Assembly: GCA_013205335.1 (NCBI GenBank)
Contig: JABMNB010000147.1
Coordinates: forward strand, 1 to 21,867
Length of the DNA: 21,867 nucleotides
DNA from: Rhodospirillales bacterium
Lineage (GTDB): Bacteria > Pseudomonadota > Alphaproteobacteria > Reyranellales > Reyranellaceae
Reading direction: 5' to 3'
The notes beneath the pieces were generated by a model, which was given only the letters and a program-made list of their open reading frames with translations, made no database searches and was not told the origin of the DNA. Position 1 is the first letter of the stretch. The number at the start of each line of letters is the position of its first letter. Positions 14,652 through 21,581 of the stretch are shown piece by piece. A program made the translations under genes and the position numbers.

Positions 14652-15475
14652 TCGCAGATCTGCTGAGACGCGCGGTCGGGTTGGGTAACATGTTCAAAAT
14701 TGCACTTGGTACGCAGGGTTTCGCGGCAATGTCGGTCCTTCTTTGGGCCGTGACCGGGTCCGCGCAGGTCGGGCCTGAGGTTGCGCAGGCGCCGCCGGGG
14801 GCCTCCCAAACAGGAGCGGGTGGCAGCCAGCAAGGCGCCGGTCCAATGCAGGGCTCTGGTCCTATGCAGGGCGCTGGCCCCGGCGGCGGCCCGGCAATCA
14901 ATGGTGGCCCCGCAGGCGATCCTCAACAGGCTCAACAGGGTCCGCAGCAGGGCGGCGGCCCGCTTCAGACGGGCGGCCCGTTGCAGGGAGCTGGTCCTAT
15001 GCAGTCGGCTGGCCCGCTTCAGAGCGCAGGTCCGCTGCAGAGCGCAGGCCCCCTCCAGAGCGCAGGCCCGTTGCAAACCAATGGTCCGCTGCAGAACGCT
15101 GGACCGCTGCAGGCTGCCGCGCCACTTCAAAATACTGCTCCCGGCGGGGTGCCGCTGGGCGGACTGGAGGGCATGGCAACGGCTGGCGATGCGCTGATCC
15201 CTCCTCCCAACGATACTCAGTTCTTTGGGGCATTGGGGCCGGTCGGTGGTCCCGTCATGCAGCAGCTTGTTGCGGAGATGCTGGGGGCGCCGGACGGCGT
15301 CTCCGGCCCGACGCTCGCGAACCTGGTGAATACACTCACGCCTCCCGACTCTCGCCCGCCGCCGTCGACGGGTGGAAACCCTCCACCTCAAGGGCCTTCG
15401 TTCAGGCCTCCGCCTGGTTTGCTCGGACCGGTAGTCTATGACCCGTCGCGGCCGCAGCAGCAGAGCCCGAGGTAG
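14648..15475 (+). CDS. Secreted low-complexity protein with GPLQ hexapeptide repeats, unknown function
   Basis: A predicted 275-residue exported protein that I do not recognise. A signal peptide is clear (MFKIALGTQGFAAMSVLL..., ending VTGSA before QVGPEV). The start is uncertain: ATG 14648 has GGGTGG 10 bases upstream, while ATG 14690 gives a more compact signal peptide and GTG 14621 is also in frame. After the signal come a Gly/Gln-rich stretch, three GAGPMQ-like units, a Gln/Gly spacer, ten consecutive hexapeptides of [AGN]-[GA]-P-[LM]-Q-x, a short ordered-looking segment (FFGALGPVGGPVMQQLVAEMLGAPDGV...LANLVNTL) and a proline-rich end (GNPPPQGPSFRPPPGLLGPV). There are no mature cysteines and no transmembrane helix. 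It precedes an outer-membrane beta-barrel gene by about 70 bases. A role in the matrix, on the surface or at the export channel is inferred only from that position. Confidence 0.8.
   Translation: MIADLLRRAVGLGNMFKIALGTQGFAAMSVLLWAVTGSAQVGPEVAQAPPGASQTGAGGSQQGAGPMQGSGPMQGAGPGGGPAINGGPAGDPQQAQQGPQQGGGPLQTGGPLQGAGPMQSAGPLQSAGPLQSAGPLQSAGPLQTNGPLQNAGPLQAAAPLQNTAPGGVPLGGLEGMATAGDALIPPPNDTQFFGALGPVGGPVMQQLVAEMLGAPDGVSGPTLANLVNTLTPPDSRPPPSTGGNPPPQGPSFRPPPGLLGPVVYDPSRPQQQSPR
14834..14887 (+). repeat. Three upstream hexapeptide-coding units (GAGPMQ, GSGPMQ, GAGPGG)
   Basis: Three in-frame 18-base units precede the main array and share its G-x-G-P-M-Q pattern. They are separated from it by a Gly/Gln-rich spacer of about 22 codons. 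They look like an older, diverged part of the same expansion. Confidence 0.7.
14954..15133 (+). repeat. Ten tandem 18-bp units encoding GPLQ hexapeptides
   Basis: Ten consecutive in-frame 18-base units encode GGPLQT, GGPLQG, AGPMQS, AGPLQS (three times), AGPLQT, NGPLQN, AGPLQA and AAPLQN. Leucine is written CTT, CTG, CTC and TTG in different units and glycine as GGC, GGT or GGA, yet the peptide pattern holds. The central units (15008-15079) are the most alike at the DNA level. Confidence 0.93.
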
Positions 15476-15548
15476 CGTCCAGGAGTGTCTGCCGGGAAGT
15501 TATTTCCAGCCGACCCTCGGACAGCTACCTGGATGGCCACTGGTACCC

Positions 15549-16892
15549 ATGGCAATTAGTGCGAATAGATCGCAGCTGATTTGGTCACCTGTTGTGGGCT
15601 GGGTCCTGTTGACATGTGGCGGATCGTTCGCGCTCGCACAGTCCGAGACGTCGTCGCCGGCTGCGCAGATTCTCCTCGAGCAGACACCGGCGGTCGACGT
15701 CCCGGACACGCCCGTCTCCGGCGCGGGACCGGGGATCGGAACTGGTGAGGTCGGCATAGCCGTCGGCGCATTCACGCTTTACCCAATGCTGGAAGTGCAG
15801 GCGGGCTACGACAGCAACGTCTACGCCACTTCGGCGCCCACGGTGGGCTCGCCATACACCCTCATAAAGCCAGTTGTTGAGATGAAGTCGGATTGGTTGA
15901 ATCATTCGCTTCGCGTCATGGCGGGTGGTGGATTCGGCTTCTATTCGAACGCGAGCACCCAGAACTACTGGAACGGCTATGTCCAGGCAGACGGACGGCT
16001 GGACATCAAGGAAGATTTTTACGCCACCGGACTCGTTGGTGTCCGTCGTCAGACGGAAGCGCTCGGCACGCCCAACGCCGCGCTTGCGAGCGCGCCAACA
16101 GTCGTCGATTCGATCCCGATCGAATTGGGGCTCTATCAGCGTTTCAACCGGTTCTTTTACGACGCCAGGGTTTCGGCGACTCGCCTAAGATACAATGATA
16201 ACGGCATCGTCCCTCTGGGGGCCCTGCCGGACGCCAGTCGAGATCGCATGGAATATGAACAGCGCGTTCGGATCGGCTACGAGATCATCGATGGTATCGA
16301 CGTCTGGGTTACCCCCGGTTTGAACCAGCGGATCTACGACCAGTTCGTCAACGCCTACGGCCAGCAGCGAGATTCAAACGGCTGGTTCTTCAACTTTGGC
16401 GCGACCGTAAAGCTCACGGAGACGACCAGACTGGAAGGATATATCGGCTACGCCAGCCTCACCTATCTCGCAGACGGAAGTACGACGCCAGCGCTCACTT
16501 TTAGTCTGACGGGCAGCTGGAATGGCTATGCGCCCTTGACCATCCGGCCGGCGTTCATCCGGACGATCAACGAATCGGCCTACAGCAACTACTCGAACTA
16601 CGTGTCGACGACCCTCGGTGTCGACTTCACCTATGACATCCACGACGCCTGGCAGATGGTGGGCGGTACGGGGTTCAATATCGCGCAGTACACACCGGTG
16701 CCGGGCTCGGGCGTCGGTCCGCGCACCGATTACTACTGGCGCGCGTCGCTGGGTTTGCTGTACTCCCTGCGTCCGCAGGTCCAGATCGGGCCCCTGTACG
16801 AACATACAACCGGTACGTCGACAGATACTGCCAACGGCGGTCCATCGTACACCCGGGAAGTGATTTCTCTTCGAGTTGTTGCAAAGCGGTGA
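15549..16892 (+). CDS. Outer-membrane beta-barrel protein (BBP2_2-like), EPS-associated
   Basis: A predicted 447-residue outer-membrane protein. The ATG at 15549 gives a clean signal peptide (LIWSPVVGWVLLTCGGSFALA, cleavage before QSETSS). An upstream in-frame ATG at 15438 would overlap the previous gene and bury the signal. The mature protein is dominated by alternating aromatic/hydrophobic strands with short turns, such as LEVQAGYDSNVYATS, SLRVMAGGGFGFYSNAS, DFYATGLVGVRRQTE and YYWRASLGLLYSLRPQVQIGPLYEH. The last strand ends VISLRVVAKR, which lacks the usual terminal aromatic. The pattern fits the putative beta-barrel porin 2 family (PF10082), frequent in alphaproteobacterial EPS loci. With roughly 360 residues of strand-rich sequence, about 16-18 strands are plausible. 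It sits just upstream of a short OPX protein and a Wzc-type kinase, so a role as the outer-membrane pore for the polymer is likely but unproven. Confidence 0.85.
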   Translation: MAISANRSQLIWSPVVGWVLLTCGGSFALAQSETSSPAAQILLEQTPAVDVPDTPVSGAGPGIGTGEVGIAVGAFTLYPMLEVQAGYDSNVYATSAPTVGSPYTLIKPVVEMKSDWLNHSLRVMAGGGFGFYSNASTQNYWNGYVQADGRLDIKEDFYATGLVGVRRQTEALGTPNAALASAPTVVDSIPIELGLYQRFNRFFYDARVSATRLRYNDNGIVPLGALPDASRDRMEYEQRVRIGYEIIDGIDVWVTPGLNQRIYDQFVNAYGQQRDSNGWFFNFGATVKLTETTRLEGYIGYASLTYLADGSTTPALTFSLTGSWNGYAPLTIRPAFIRTINESAYSNYSNYVSTTLGVDFTYDIHDAWQMVGGTGFNIAQYTPVPGSGVGPRTDYYWRASLGLLYSLRPQVQIGPLYEHTTGTSTDTANGGPSYTREVISLRVVAKR

Positions 16893-16959
16893 TCCGGAAT
16901 GGCGGACCGTCGTATACTCTGGGGATCTTTGTTTTAGTTGTTGCAAAGCGGTGATCCGG
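16874..16959 (+). repeat. 24-bp direct repeat pair carrying an extended Shine-Dalgarno sequence
   Basis: An identical 24-base sequence occurs at 16874-16897 and 16936-16959 (offset 62). It contains AAAGCGGTGATCC, which matches the complement of the 16S rRNA 3' end (AAGGAGGTGATCC) over GGTGATCC. Copy 1 spans the stop codon of the beta-barrel gene. Copy 2 ends on the first base of the GTG start of the next gene. Confidence 0.9.
16899..16937 (+). CDS. 12-codon mini-ORF between beta-barrel and OPX genes
   Basis: ATG at 16899 to TAG at 16935-16937 encodes MADRRILWGSLF. The GCGGTGATCC ribosome-like site in copy 1 of the direct repeat sits about 9 bases upstream. The frame is the same as that of the following OPX gene. 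It is either a leader peptide or the stranded start of an older version of that gene. Translation is unproven. Confidence 0.3.
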   Translation: MADRRILWGSLF

Positions 16960-17564
16960 TGAATTTGCGTAGTCTCCTCTTCCGCTGCCTCGGGCCGCTC
17001 TTCGTAGCGATGGCACTGACCGTCGGTGCCTGCGATCCGCAGCCGCCGATGTCGACATTGACCATTCAGCAGCCGTCGCTGGGCACACAAAACCTGAGGC
17101 TCGGCGAGTATCGGGTAGCGCCGGGCGACCGGTTGCGCGTGACGGTCCTGTCCGACACCGAACTGTCCGGCGAGTACGAGGTCGATTCGACCGGCATGAT
17201 TTCGCCGCGCATGGCCGGGCGGGTGATCGTGCTGGGCATGTCGATGCCCGAGATCGAGGCCATGCTGGCCGAGCGCTATCGTTCTGGTGGCTATCTCCGC
17301 AATCCGCGGCTCAGCGTCGATCTGGTGTCGAGGCGTCCGTTCTACATCGTTGGCGAGATCACTCGCGCGGGATCGTTCCCCTATGTGTCGGGGATCAACG
17401 TCCTGCAGGCGATCGCAATCGCCGGCGGGTACACGCGGCGCGCCTCCAAGACGCGCATCACAATTCAGCGCTTCAATGCGCAACAGGGTCAGGAAGAGAC
17501 GGTCACGGAGGATTCACCGGTGGGGCCGGGCGACATCATTCGCGTGCCGGAGCGTTGGTTCTAG
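16959..17564 (+). CDS. Short polysaccharide export (OPX) lipoprotein, GumB/Wza-like
   Basis: A predicted 201-residue outer-membrane polysaccharide export protein. I prefer the GTG at 16959 over a TTG 7 codons earlier: it gives a lipoprotein signal peptide (MNLRSLLFRCLGPLFVAMAL, lipobox VGAC with the cysteine at residue 25) and lies 7 bases after a GCGG ribosome core. The Poly_export domain (PF02563) runs from YRVAPGDRLRVTVL to NPRLSVDLV (about residues 50-128). One SLBB-like domain follows (FYIVGEITRAGSFPYVSGINVLQAIAIAGGY). At about 200 residues it is GumB-sized, roughly half of E. coli Wza. It lacks the extra SLBB domains and the C-terminal amphipathic helix that forms the Wza outer-membrane pore. 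The neighbouring beta-barrel could supply the missing pore. Confidence 0.92.
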   Translation: MNLRSLLFRCLGPLFVAMALTVGACDPQPPMSTLTIQQPSLGTQNLRLGEYRVAPGDRLRVTVLSDTELSGEYEVDSTGMISPRMAGRVIVLGMSMPEIEAMLAERYRSGGYLRNPRLSVDLVSRRPFYIVGEITRAGSFPYVSGINVLQAIAIAGGYTRRASKTRITIQRFNAQQGQEETVTEDSPVGPGDIIRVPERWF

Positions 17565-17581
17565 CCTGAGAGTTGGTTCTA
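17554..17581 (+). repeat. 10-bp direct repeat across the OPX stop codon
   Basis: GTTGGTTCTA occurs at 17554-17563 and again at 17572-17581 (offset 18). The first copy includes most of the terminal TAG. A second short repeat, GGCGTAA, follows at 17588 and 17601. These look like small duplications at the end of the gene. Confidence 0.75.
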
Positions 17582-17616
17582 AAGGTTGGCGTAAGGGATA
17601 GGCGTAAAGCTTGGGG

Positions 17617-17727
17617 ATGGGCGGTGTGGGACTGCCCGTCGGTGTGGTGGCGTACAGGATCCGGTTCTTGAGTTGGGCCGATGCGGTGCGCCGCTCGATC
17701 GGGTGTCGTCGCGAGTTGTATTTTTAG
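17617..17727 (+). CDS. Possible 36-codon small ORF upstream of the Wzc-type kinase
   Basis: ATG at 17617 opens a 36-codon frame ending TAG at 17725-17727, 14 bases before the likely kinase start. The peptide begins MGGVGLPVGVVAYRIRFLSW, mildly hydrophobic then basic, and ends in RRELYF. TTGGGG lies immediately upstream as a poor ribosome site. It fills most of the 177-base gap and may be a chance open frame in GC-rich DNA. I recognise no family. Confidence 0.2.
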   Translation: MGGVGLPVGVVAYRIRFLSWADAVRRSIGCRRELYF

Positions 17728-17741
17728 CGGAGTGTGGTGGG

Positions 17742-20132
17742 ATGGGATCGTTACCTAGGGCGGACTACAATATGGATGAGCCCAACCAGAACCGAATGGT
17801 GCAGCCGTCGGAAGCGGCGGCGCTTGTGCCCGTTCGTCCCGTCGAAACTCCGAATGAGTTGTGGGAGTGGCTGCGCCTGCTGAACCGCCGCAAGGCGTTG
17901 ATCATCGGTTGCGGCCTCATCGCAACCGCGCTCATGGCGCTTGTGATCGCCCAGGCAACGCCTCTCTACAAGGCCTCGTCGCGCATCATGCTCGACACAC
18001 GAACCTTCAAGGTGGTGAGCACCGAGGCCGCGCTGTCGGGCGTCGACACGCTCAACATGGGCGCCATCCAGAGCGAACTCGAAGTCATCCAGTCCGAATT
18101 CCTGATCGGCCGCGTCGTCGACAAGCTGGGCCTTGCGAACAACCCCGAGTTCAACGGGACCAAGCCGCCGGGGTTCATCGACAACGCTCTGCAGCCACTG
18201 CGTGATCTGTGGAGCACCGGTATCTCCACGCTGCTGGCGCCGCCGCCCAAGCCGCAGCAGGCGACGGCTCCGGCCGCGCCGGCACGCACCGGCAGGCCGG
18301 CGGAAGATAGCGATCCGCGCCGCCGCGCCGCGATCGGCGCCGTCGCCGGCCGGCTGAGCGTCACGCTGCTTGGTCGTACCTTCGTCATCCTGATCTCTGT
18401 GGAAAGCCCCGACGGCACCATGTCGGCGCGCATCGCCAACGCGATCGCAGAGGCTTATCTCGCCGACCAGATCGACACCAAGAACGAGGCCAACCGCCGC
18501 GCCACCGAGTGGCTGGAGCAGCGCTTGGCAGAGTTGCGCCGTAACCTGCAGGTCGCGGAAGAGGCGGTCGCCGCCTATCGCCGCGACAAGGGCCTGGCCG
18601 GCAGCCCCGAGGGTGCGGTTTCGACCCAAACCCTGGCCGATCTCAACGCTCGTTATACCGCCGCCAAGGGGCGCCGCATCGAGCGCGAAGGCCGCCTGAT
18701 CGCCCTCAGCAAGGCGAGCCTCAACCCCGGCGAGCTGGCCAACATCCCGGAAGTGTCGGGCAACACCACGCTGGCGGCGCTGCGCATCCAGGACGTCGAG
18801 CTGACCCGCAAGAGCGCCGAGCTCTCGTCGCAGCTCGGTGATTCCCATCCGAAGATCCAGCAGGTTCGCAATGAGCTGGCCTCGATTCGGGCACGCTTCA
18901 TCACCGAGACACAGCGCATCACGCTCGCGGTCCGCGCCGAGCTCGATGCTGCCAAGTCCGAGGAAGACGAACTCAAGGAGCTGGTAGATCAGGCGGCGGT
19001 GGTTTCTGGTACGGCGAGCCAGTACGAGGCCGAACTGAAGCAGCTGGAGCGCGAGGCGCAGTCCAACCGCACCCTCTACGAGGGCTTCCTGAACCGTTTC
19101 AAGGAACTGCGTGAGCAGCAGGACATCCAGCGTGCCGATGCCCGCATCCTCGCCTATGCCCATCCGTCGGGCGGGCCGTCTTCGCCGAACTACAAGACCG
19201 GCCTTATGGCCGCGTTCCTTATCGGCTCGTTGCTTGGCATGGCCGGTGCGGTCGCCGCCGAGAAACTCGATCGGGTATTCCGCTCGGCCGCCCAGGTCGA
19301 AGAGGCTACCGGCGTAGGCGTCCTCGGTATGGTCCCGGAGGTCAAGGGATCGGCGACCACACGTTCCAACGTGGTGACGCATGTGCTCCAGAACACGACG
19401 TCTCCCGCGGCGGAATCGATACGAGCTGTGTTCACCGCGATCAGTCTTGGGAGTCTCGACCGGCCGCCGCGGATCATCGCGATCACCTCGTCGACGCCGA
19501 GCGAGGGCAAGACCACCTTCGTGGCCGCTCTCGGCGGACTGCTGACGAAGATGAACGCGTCACGGCGCGTGCTGATCGTCGACCTCGACTTGCGCCAGGC
19601 CCGTCTGTCGGCTGCGCTCGGCCTCAAGGATCGTGGTGGCACGATCGACGAGTATCTGATGGGTATCAAGACGCTGGAAGAGTGCACCCGGCGCCACGAG
19701 GAGTCGGGCGTCGACTATATCTGCGCCCGCCCGAACACACCGAACGCTCCGGAAATACTCGAGTCGCACGCCATGAGGACTGCCCTCGGCGTCTTCGCGG
19801 AGCGCTACGACCTCGTGATTCTCGACGGGCCGCCGGTGATGGCGGTGTCCGATGCGCGCATCATTTCGCGCCTGGCCGACTACACGGTGTTCATCGTGCA
19901 GTGGGCGAAGACCCCGCGTGAAGTCGTGAAGACGGCGGTCTCGGCGCTGCTGAACGTCTCCAGCCATGTCGGTATCGTCATCAATCGCGTGAACCTGGCC
20001 AAGCATGCGCGCTACGGCTATGGCGATCACGGCGACTATTACTCGCGCTACCGCGGCTACTACGGCTCGGGCGCAGACTTGGCGGCCAACGGCGGTGGTC
20101 ACCCGCCGCTCAAGCTGGCCTCGAAGAAGTAG
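17742..20132 (+). CDS. Wzc-type polysaccharide co-polymerase / tyrosine autokinase (BY-kinase)
   Basis: A predicted 796-residue inner-membrane protein that would control polymer length and export and bridge to the OPX protein. The ATG at 17742 has GGAG 9 bases upstream; an ATG at 17772 (MDEPNQNRMVQ) is an alternative. The order is a Wzz domain with TM1 (KALIIGCGLIATALMALVIA, about 51-70), a Pro/Ala-rich loop (about 160-190), a long coiled-coil periplasmic region (GNVR-like, about 230-480) and TM2 (TGLMAAFLIGSLLGMAGAV, about 485-505). The cytoplasmic kinase follows: Walker A TPSEGKTTF (near 586), Walker A' VLIVDLDLRQ and Walker B YDLVILDGPPV (near 690). The C-terminus has a tyrosine cluster (RYGYGDHGDYYSRYRGYYG) for autophosphorylation. 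Length and order match Wzc/ExoP-type single-chain proteins. Confidence 0.94.
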   Translation: MGSLPRADYNMDEPNQNRMVQPSEAAALVPVRPVETPNELWEWLRLLNRRKALIIGCGLIATALMALVIAQATPLYKASSRIMLDTRTFKVVSTEAALSGVDTLNMGAIQSELEVIQSEFLIGRVVDKLGLANNPEFNGTKPPGFIDNALQPLRDLWSTGISTLLAPPPKPQQATAPAAPARTGRPAEDSDPRRRAAIGAVAGRLSVTLLGRTFVILISVESPDGTMSARIANAIAEAYLADQIDTKNEANRRATEWLEQRLAELRRNLQVAEEAVAAYRRDKGLAGSPEGAVSTQTLADLNARYTAAKGRRIEREGRLIALSKASLNPGELANIPEVSGNTTLAALRIQDVELTRKSAELSSQLGDSHPKIQQVRNELASIRARFITETQRITLAVRAELDAAKSEEDELKELVDQAAVVSGTASQYEAELKQLEREAQSNRTLYEGFLNRFKELREQQDIQRADARILAYAHPSGGPSSPNYKTGLMAAFLIGSLLGMAGAVAAEKLDRVFRSAAQVEEATGVGVLGMVPEVKGSATTRSNVVTHVLQNTTSPAAESIRAVFTAISLGSLDRPPRIIAITSSTPSEGKTTFVAALGGLLTKMNASRRVLIVDLDLRQARLSAALGLKDRGGTIDEYLMGIKTLEECTRRHEESGVDYICARPNTPNAPEILESHAMRTALGVFAERYDLVILDGPPVMAVSDARIISRLADYTVFIVQWAKTPREVVKTAVSALLNVSSHVGIVINRVNLAKHARYGYGDHGDYYSRYRGYYGSGADLAANGGGHPPLKLASKK

Positions 20133-20142
20133 TCCTCCAGCC

Positions 20143-20174
20143 GCCACGCGGATGGCCCATGGCCGCCGCGTGGC
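20143..20174. terminator. Strong GC-rich stem-loop between convergent genes
   Basis: Perfect 9-base arms GCCACGCGG (20143-20151) and CCGCGTGGC (20166-20174) enclose a 14-base loop in which GGCC-CAT-GGCC can pair further. It begins about 10 bases after the kinase stop and lies before the stop of the convergent dehydrogenase, the right place for a bidirectional terminator. No U-tract follows on either side, so Rho-independent function is uncertain. Confidence 0.5.
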
Positions 20175-20254
20175 TGTCACGCTTGTCTGGAACGGGCCGG
20201 TCGGCAGGAACAGTCTCAATCGGGCGTTTAGTCGCTGCTTCCCGTCTCTTGTGC

Positions 20255-21538
20255 CTACAGGCGCCAGAGCGTCACGCCGGCAGGCGTGGCAGCGCGATCG
20301 AGCAGGCCGGTGACGTCGGCGACGAAGCCGCCGGCGGCGGGCTTCAGCAAAGGCCTCACCAGCGACCAGCCGCCCTCACGGTAGATGCGGTGGGCGACGG
20401 CCAGGACCACGGCGTCGGCAGGCTTCAACTGGTCGAGCGGCGTCAGTTCGAGATCGTATTCCTCGCGCAGCAATCCGCCGTCGGCCATCGGGTCGTGAAG
20501 CTGGACCGTGATCCCGAAATCCTGGAGTTCGCGCACGATGTCGACGACACGTGTATTGCGGATGTCCGGCACGTTCTCCTTGAAAGTGACGCCCAGTACG
20601 GTGACCACCGGGCGGCCGTTTCCCGCGTGGCGCATGACGCTGCGGACCACTCGATTCGCCACATGCACGCCCATGCTGTCGTTGACGCGGCGACCGGAGT
20701 GGATGACGTGAGGGTGATAGCCCACTTCCTCGGCCTTATGGGCGATGTAGAAGGGGTCGACGCCGATACAATGGCCGCCGACCAGGCCGGGCTTGAACGG
20801 CAGGAAATTCCACTTGGTACCCGCAGCGTCGAGCACGTCACGCGTGTCGATCCCAAGCCGGTCGGAAATCAGCGCCACCTCGTTGATCAGCGCGATGTTG
20901 ATGTCGCGCTGGGTGTTCTCCAGGACCTTGGCAAACTCGGCGACCTTGATTGATCCGGCCCGATGGGTGCCGGCCGTCACGACGGCACGGTAGGTCGCGT
21001 CGACGATGTCGAGCGTCTCGGCCGTGTCGGCGGACACTATCTTCAGGATGTTGTCGAAGCGGCGTTCCTTGTCGCCGGGATTGATGCGCTCGGGTGAGTA
21101 GCCGACGTTGAAGTCGGTCTTCCACTTGAGCCCGGACGCCTTCTCCAGAACGGGAATGCAGATATCCTCGGTGACTCCGGGGTAGACGGTCGATTCGTAG
21201 ACCACGATGTCGCCGCGCTTGAGCGCCCGGCCGATGGTCTCGGAGGCACCCTTCAACGGCCCAAGGTCGGGCTGCTTGCTGGCGTCGATCGGGGTCGGCA
21301 CGGTCACTATGTGAAAGTCGGCGGCCGAAAGATCCTTGGGATCGCAGGAATAGCGCAGCTCTGGCGCATTGAGCATGGCGGCCTCGACTTCTCCCGTGCG
21401 GTCATGGCCGCGGGAGAGTTCGGCGATGCGGCGCGCATCGATGTCGAAGCCCACCACTTGGTAGCCGATTCGGCCAAAGCCGACGGCGACGGGCAAGCCT
21501 ACATAACCGAGTCCGGTGACGGAGATATGCCGTTTCAT
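20255..21538 (-). CDS. tviB: Nucleotide-sugar 6-dehydrogenase, TviB/WbpA type (UDP-HexNAc dehydrogenase)
   Basis: A predicted 427-residue NAD-dependent dehydrogenase that oxidises C6 of a UDP-HexNAc to the uronic acid, as in Vi antigen (TviB) and WbpA pathways. The N-terminal Rossmann motif is VTGLGYVGLPVAVGFG (about residues 7-22), followed by GFDIDARRIAEL and the HDRTGEVE segment that separates TviB/WbpA-like enzymes from UDP-glucose dehydrogenases. YESTVYPGVTEDICIP and VGYSPERINPGD follow. The catalytic cysteine is C257 in GLVGGHCIGVDPFYIAHKA. The C-terminal NAD/sugar domain has VTVLGVTFKENVPDIRNTRV. Length is typical. It is read toward the kinase gene and probably has its own promoter. 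The exact sugar (GlcNAc versus GalNAc) is not decidable from sequence. Confidence 0.93.
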   Translation of the reverse strand: MKRHISVTGLGYVGLPVAVGFGRIGYQVVGFDIDARRIAELSRGHDRTGEVEAAMLNAPELRYSCDPKDLSAADFHIVTVPTPIDASKQPDLGPLKGASETIGRALKRGDIVVYESTVYPGVTEDICIPVLEKASGLKWKTDFNVGYSPERINPGDKERRFDNILKIVSADTAETLDIVDATYRAVVTAGTHRAGSIKVAEFAKVLENTQRDINIALINEVALISDRLGIDTRDVLDAAGTKWNFLPFKPGLVGGHCIGVDPFYIAHKAEEVGYHPHVIHSGRRVNDSMGVHVANRVVRSVMRHAGNGRPVVTVLGVTFKENVPDIRNTRVVDIVRELQDFGITVQLHDPMADGGLLREEYDLELTPLDQLKPADAVVLAVAHRIYREGGWSLVRPLLKPAAGGFVADVTGLLDRAATPAGVTLWRL

Positions 21539-21581
21539 TCCATGGATTTCTGACAGGTCAGGGTGCCGCTGGCATCAATTT

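Noticed and set aside
14954..15133. Tandem repeats considered as a CRISPR array
   Set aside because: Units are 18 bases, contiguous, in frame with a gene and lack spacers; no cas genes are present.
14642..15391. Minus-strand frame opposite the GPLQ-repeat gene, itself repetitive
   Set aside because: Its repeats are the reverse complement of the 18-base array. The plus frame has a signal peptide and a conserved peptide pattern with synonymous drift, so the plus strand is the coding one.
16913..16918. TATACT as a -10 box for the OPX gene
   Set aside because: No -35 match at 15-19 bases upstream, and it lies inside the mini-ORF.
17751..19382. A 543-codon open frame on the minus strand, antisense to the Wzc-type kinase
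   Set aside because: It lies entirely within a gene with clear domains, its protein is low-complexity and Arg/Gly/Leu-rich, and long antisense frames are normal in GC-rich DNA.
21550..21561. Small inverted repeat CTGAC-AG-GTCAG upstream of the dehydrogenase start
   Set aside because: Five-base arms with a two-base loop are too short to call an operator or terminator without further support.
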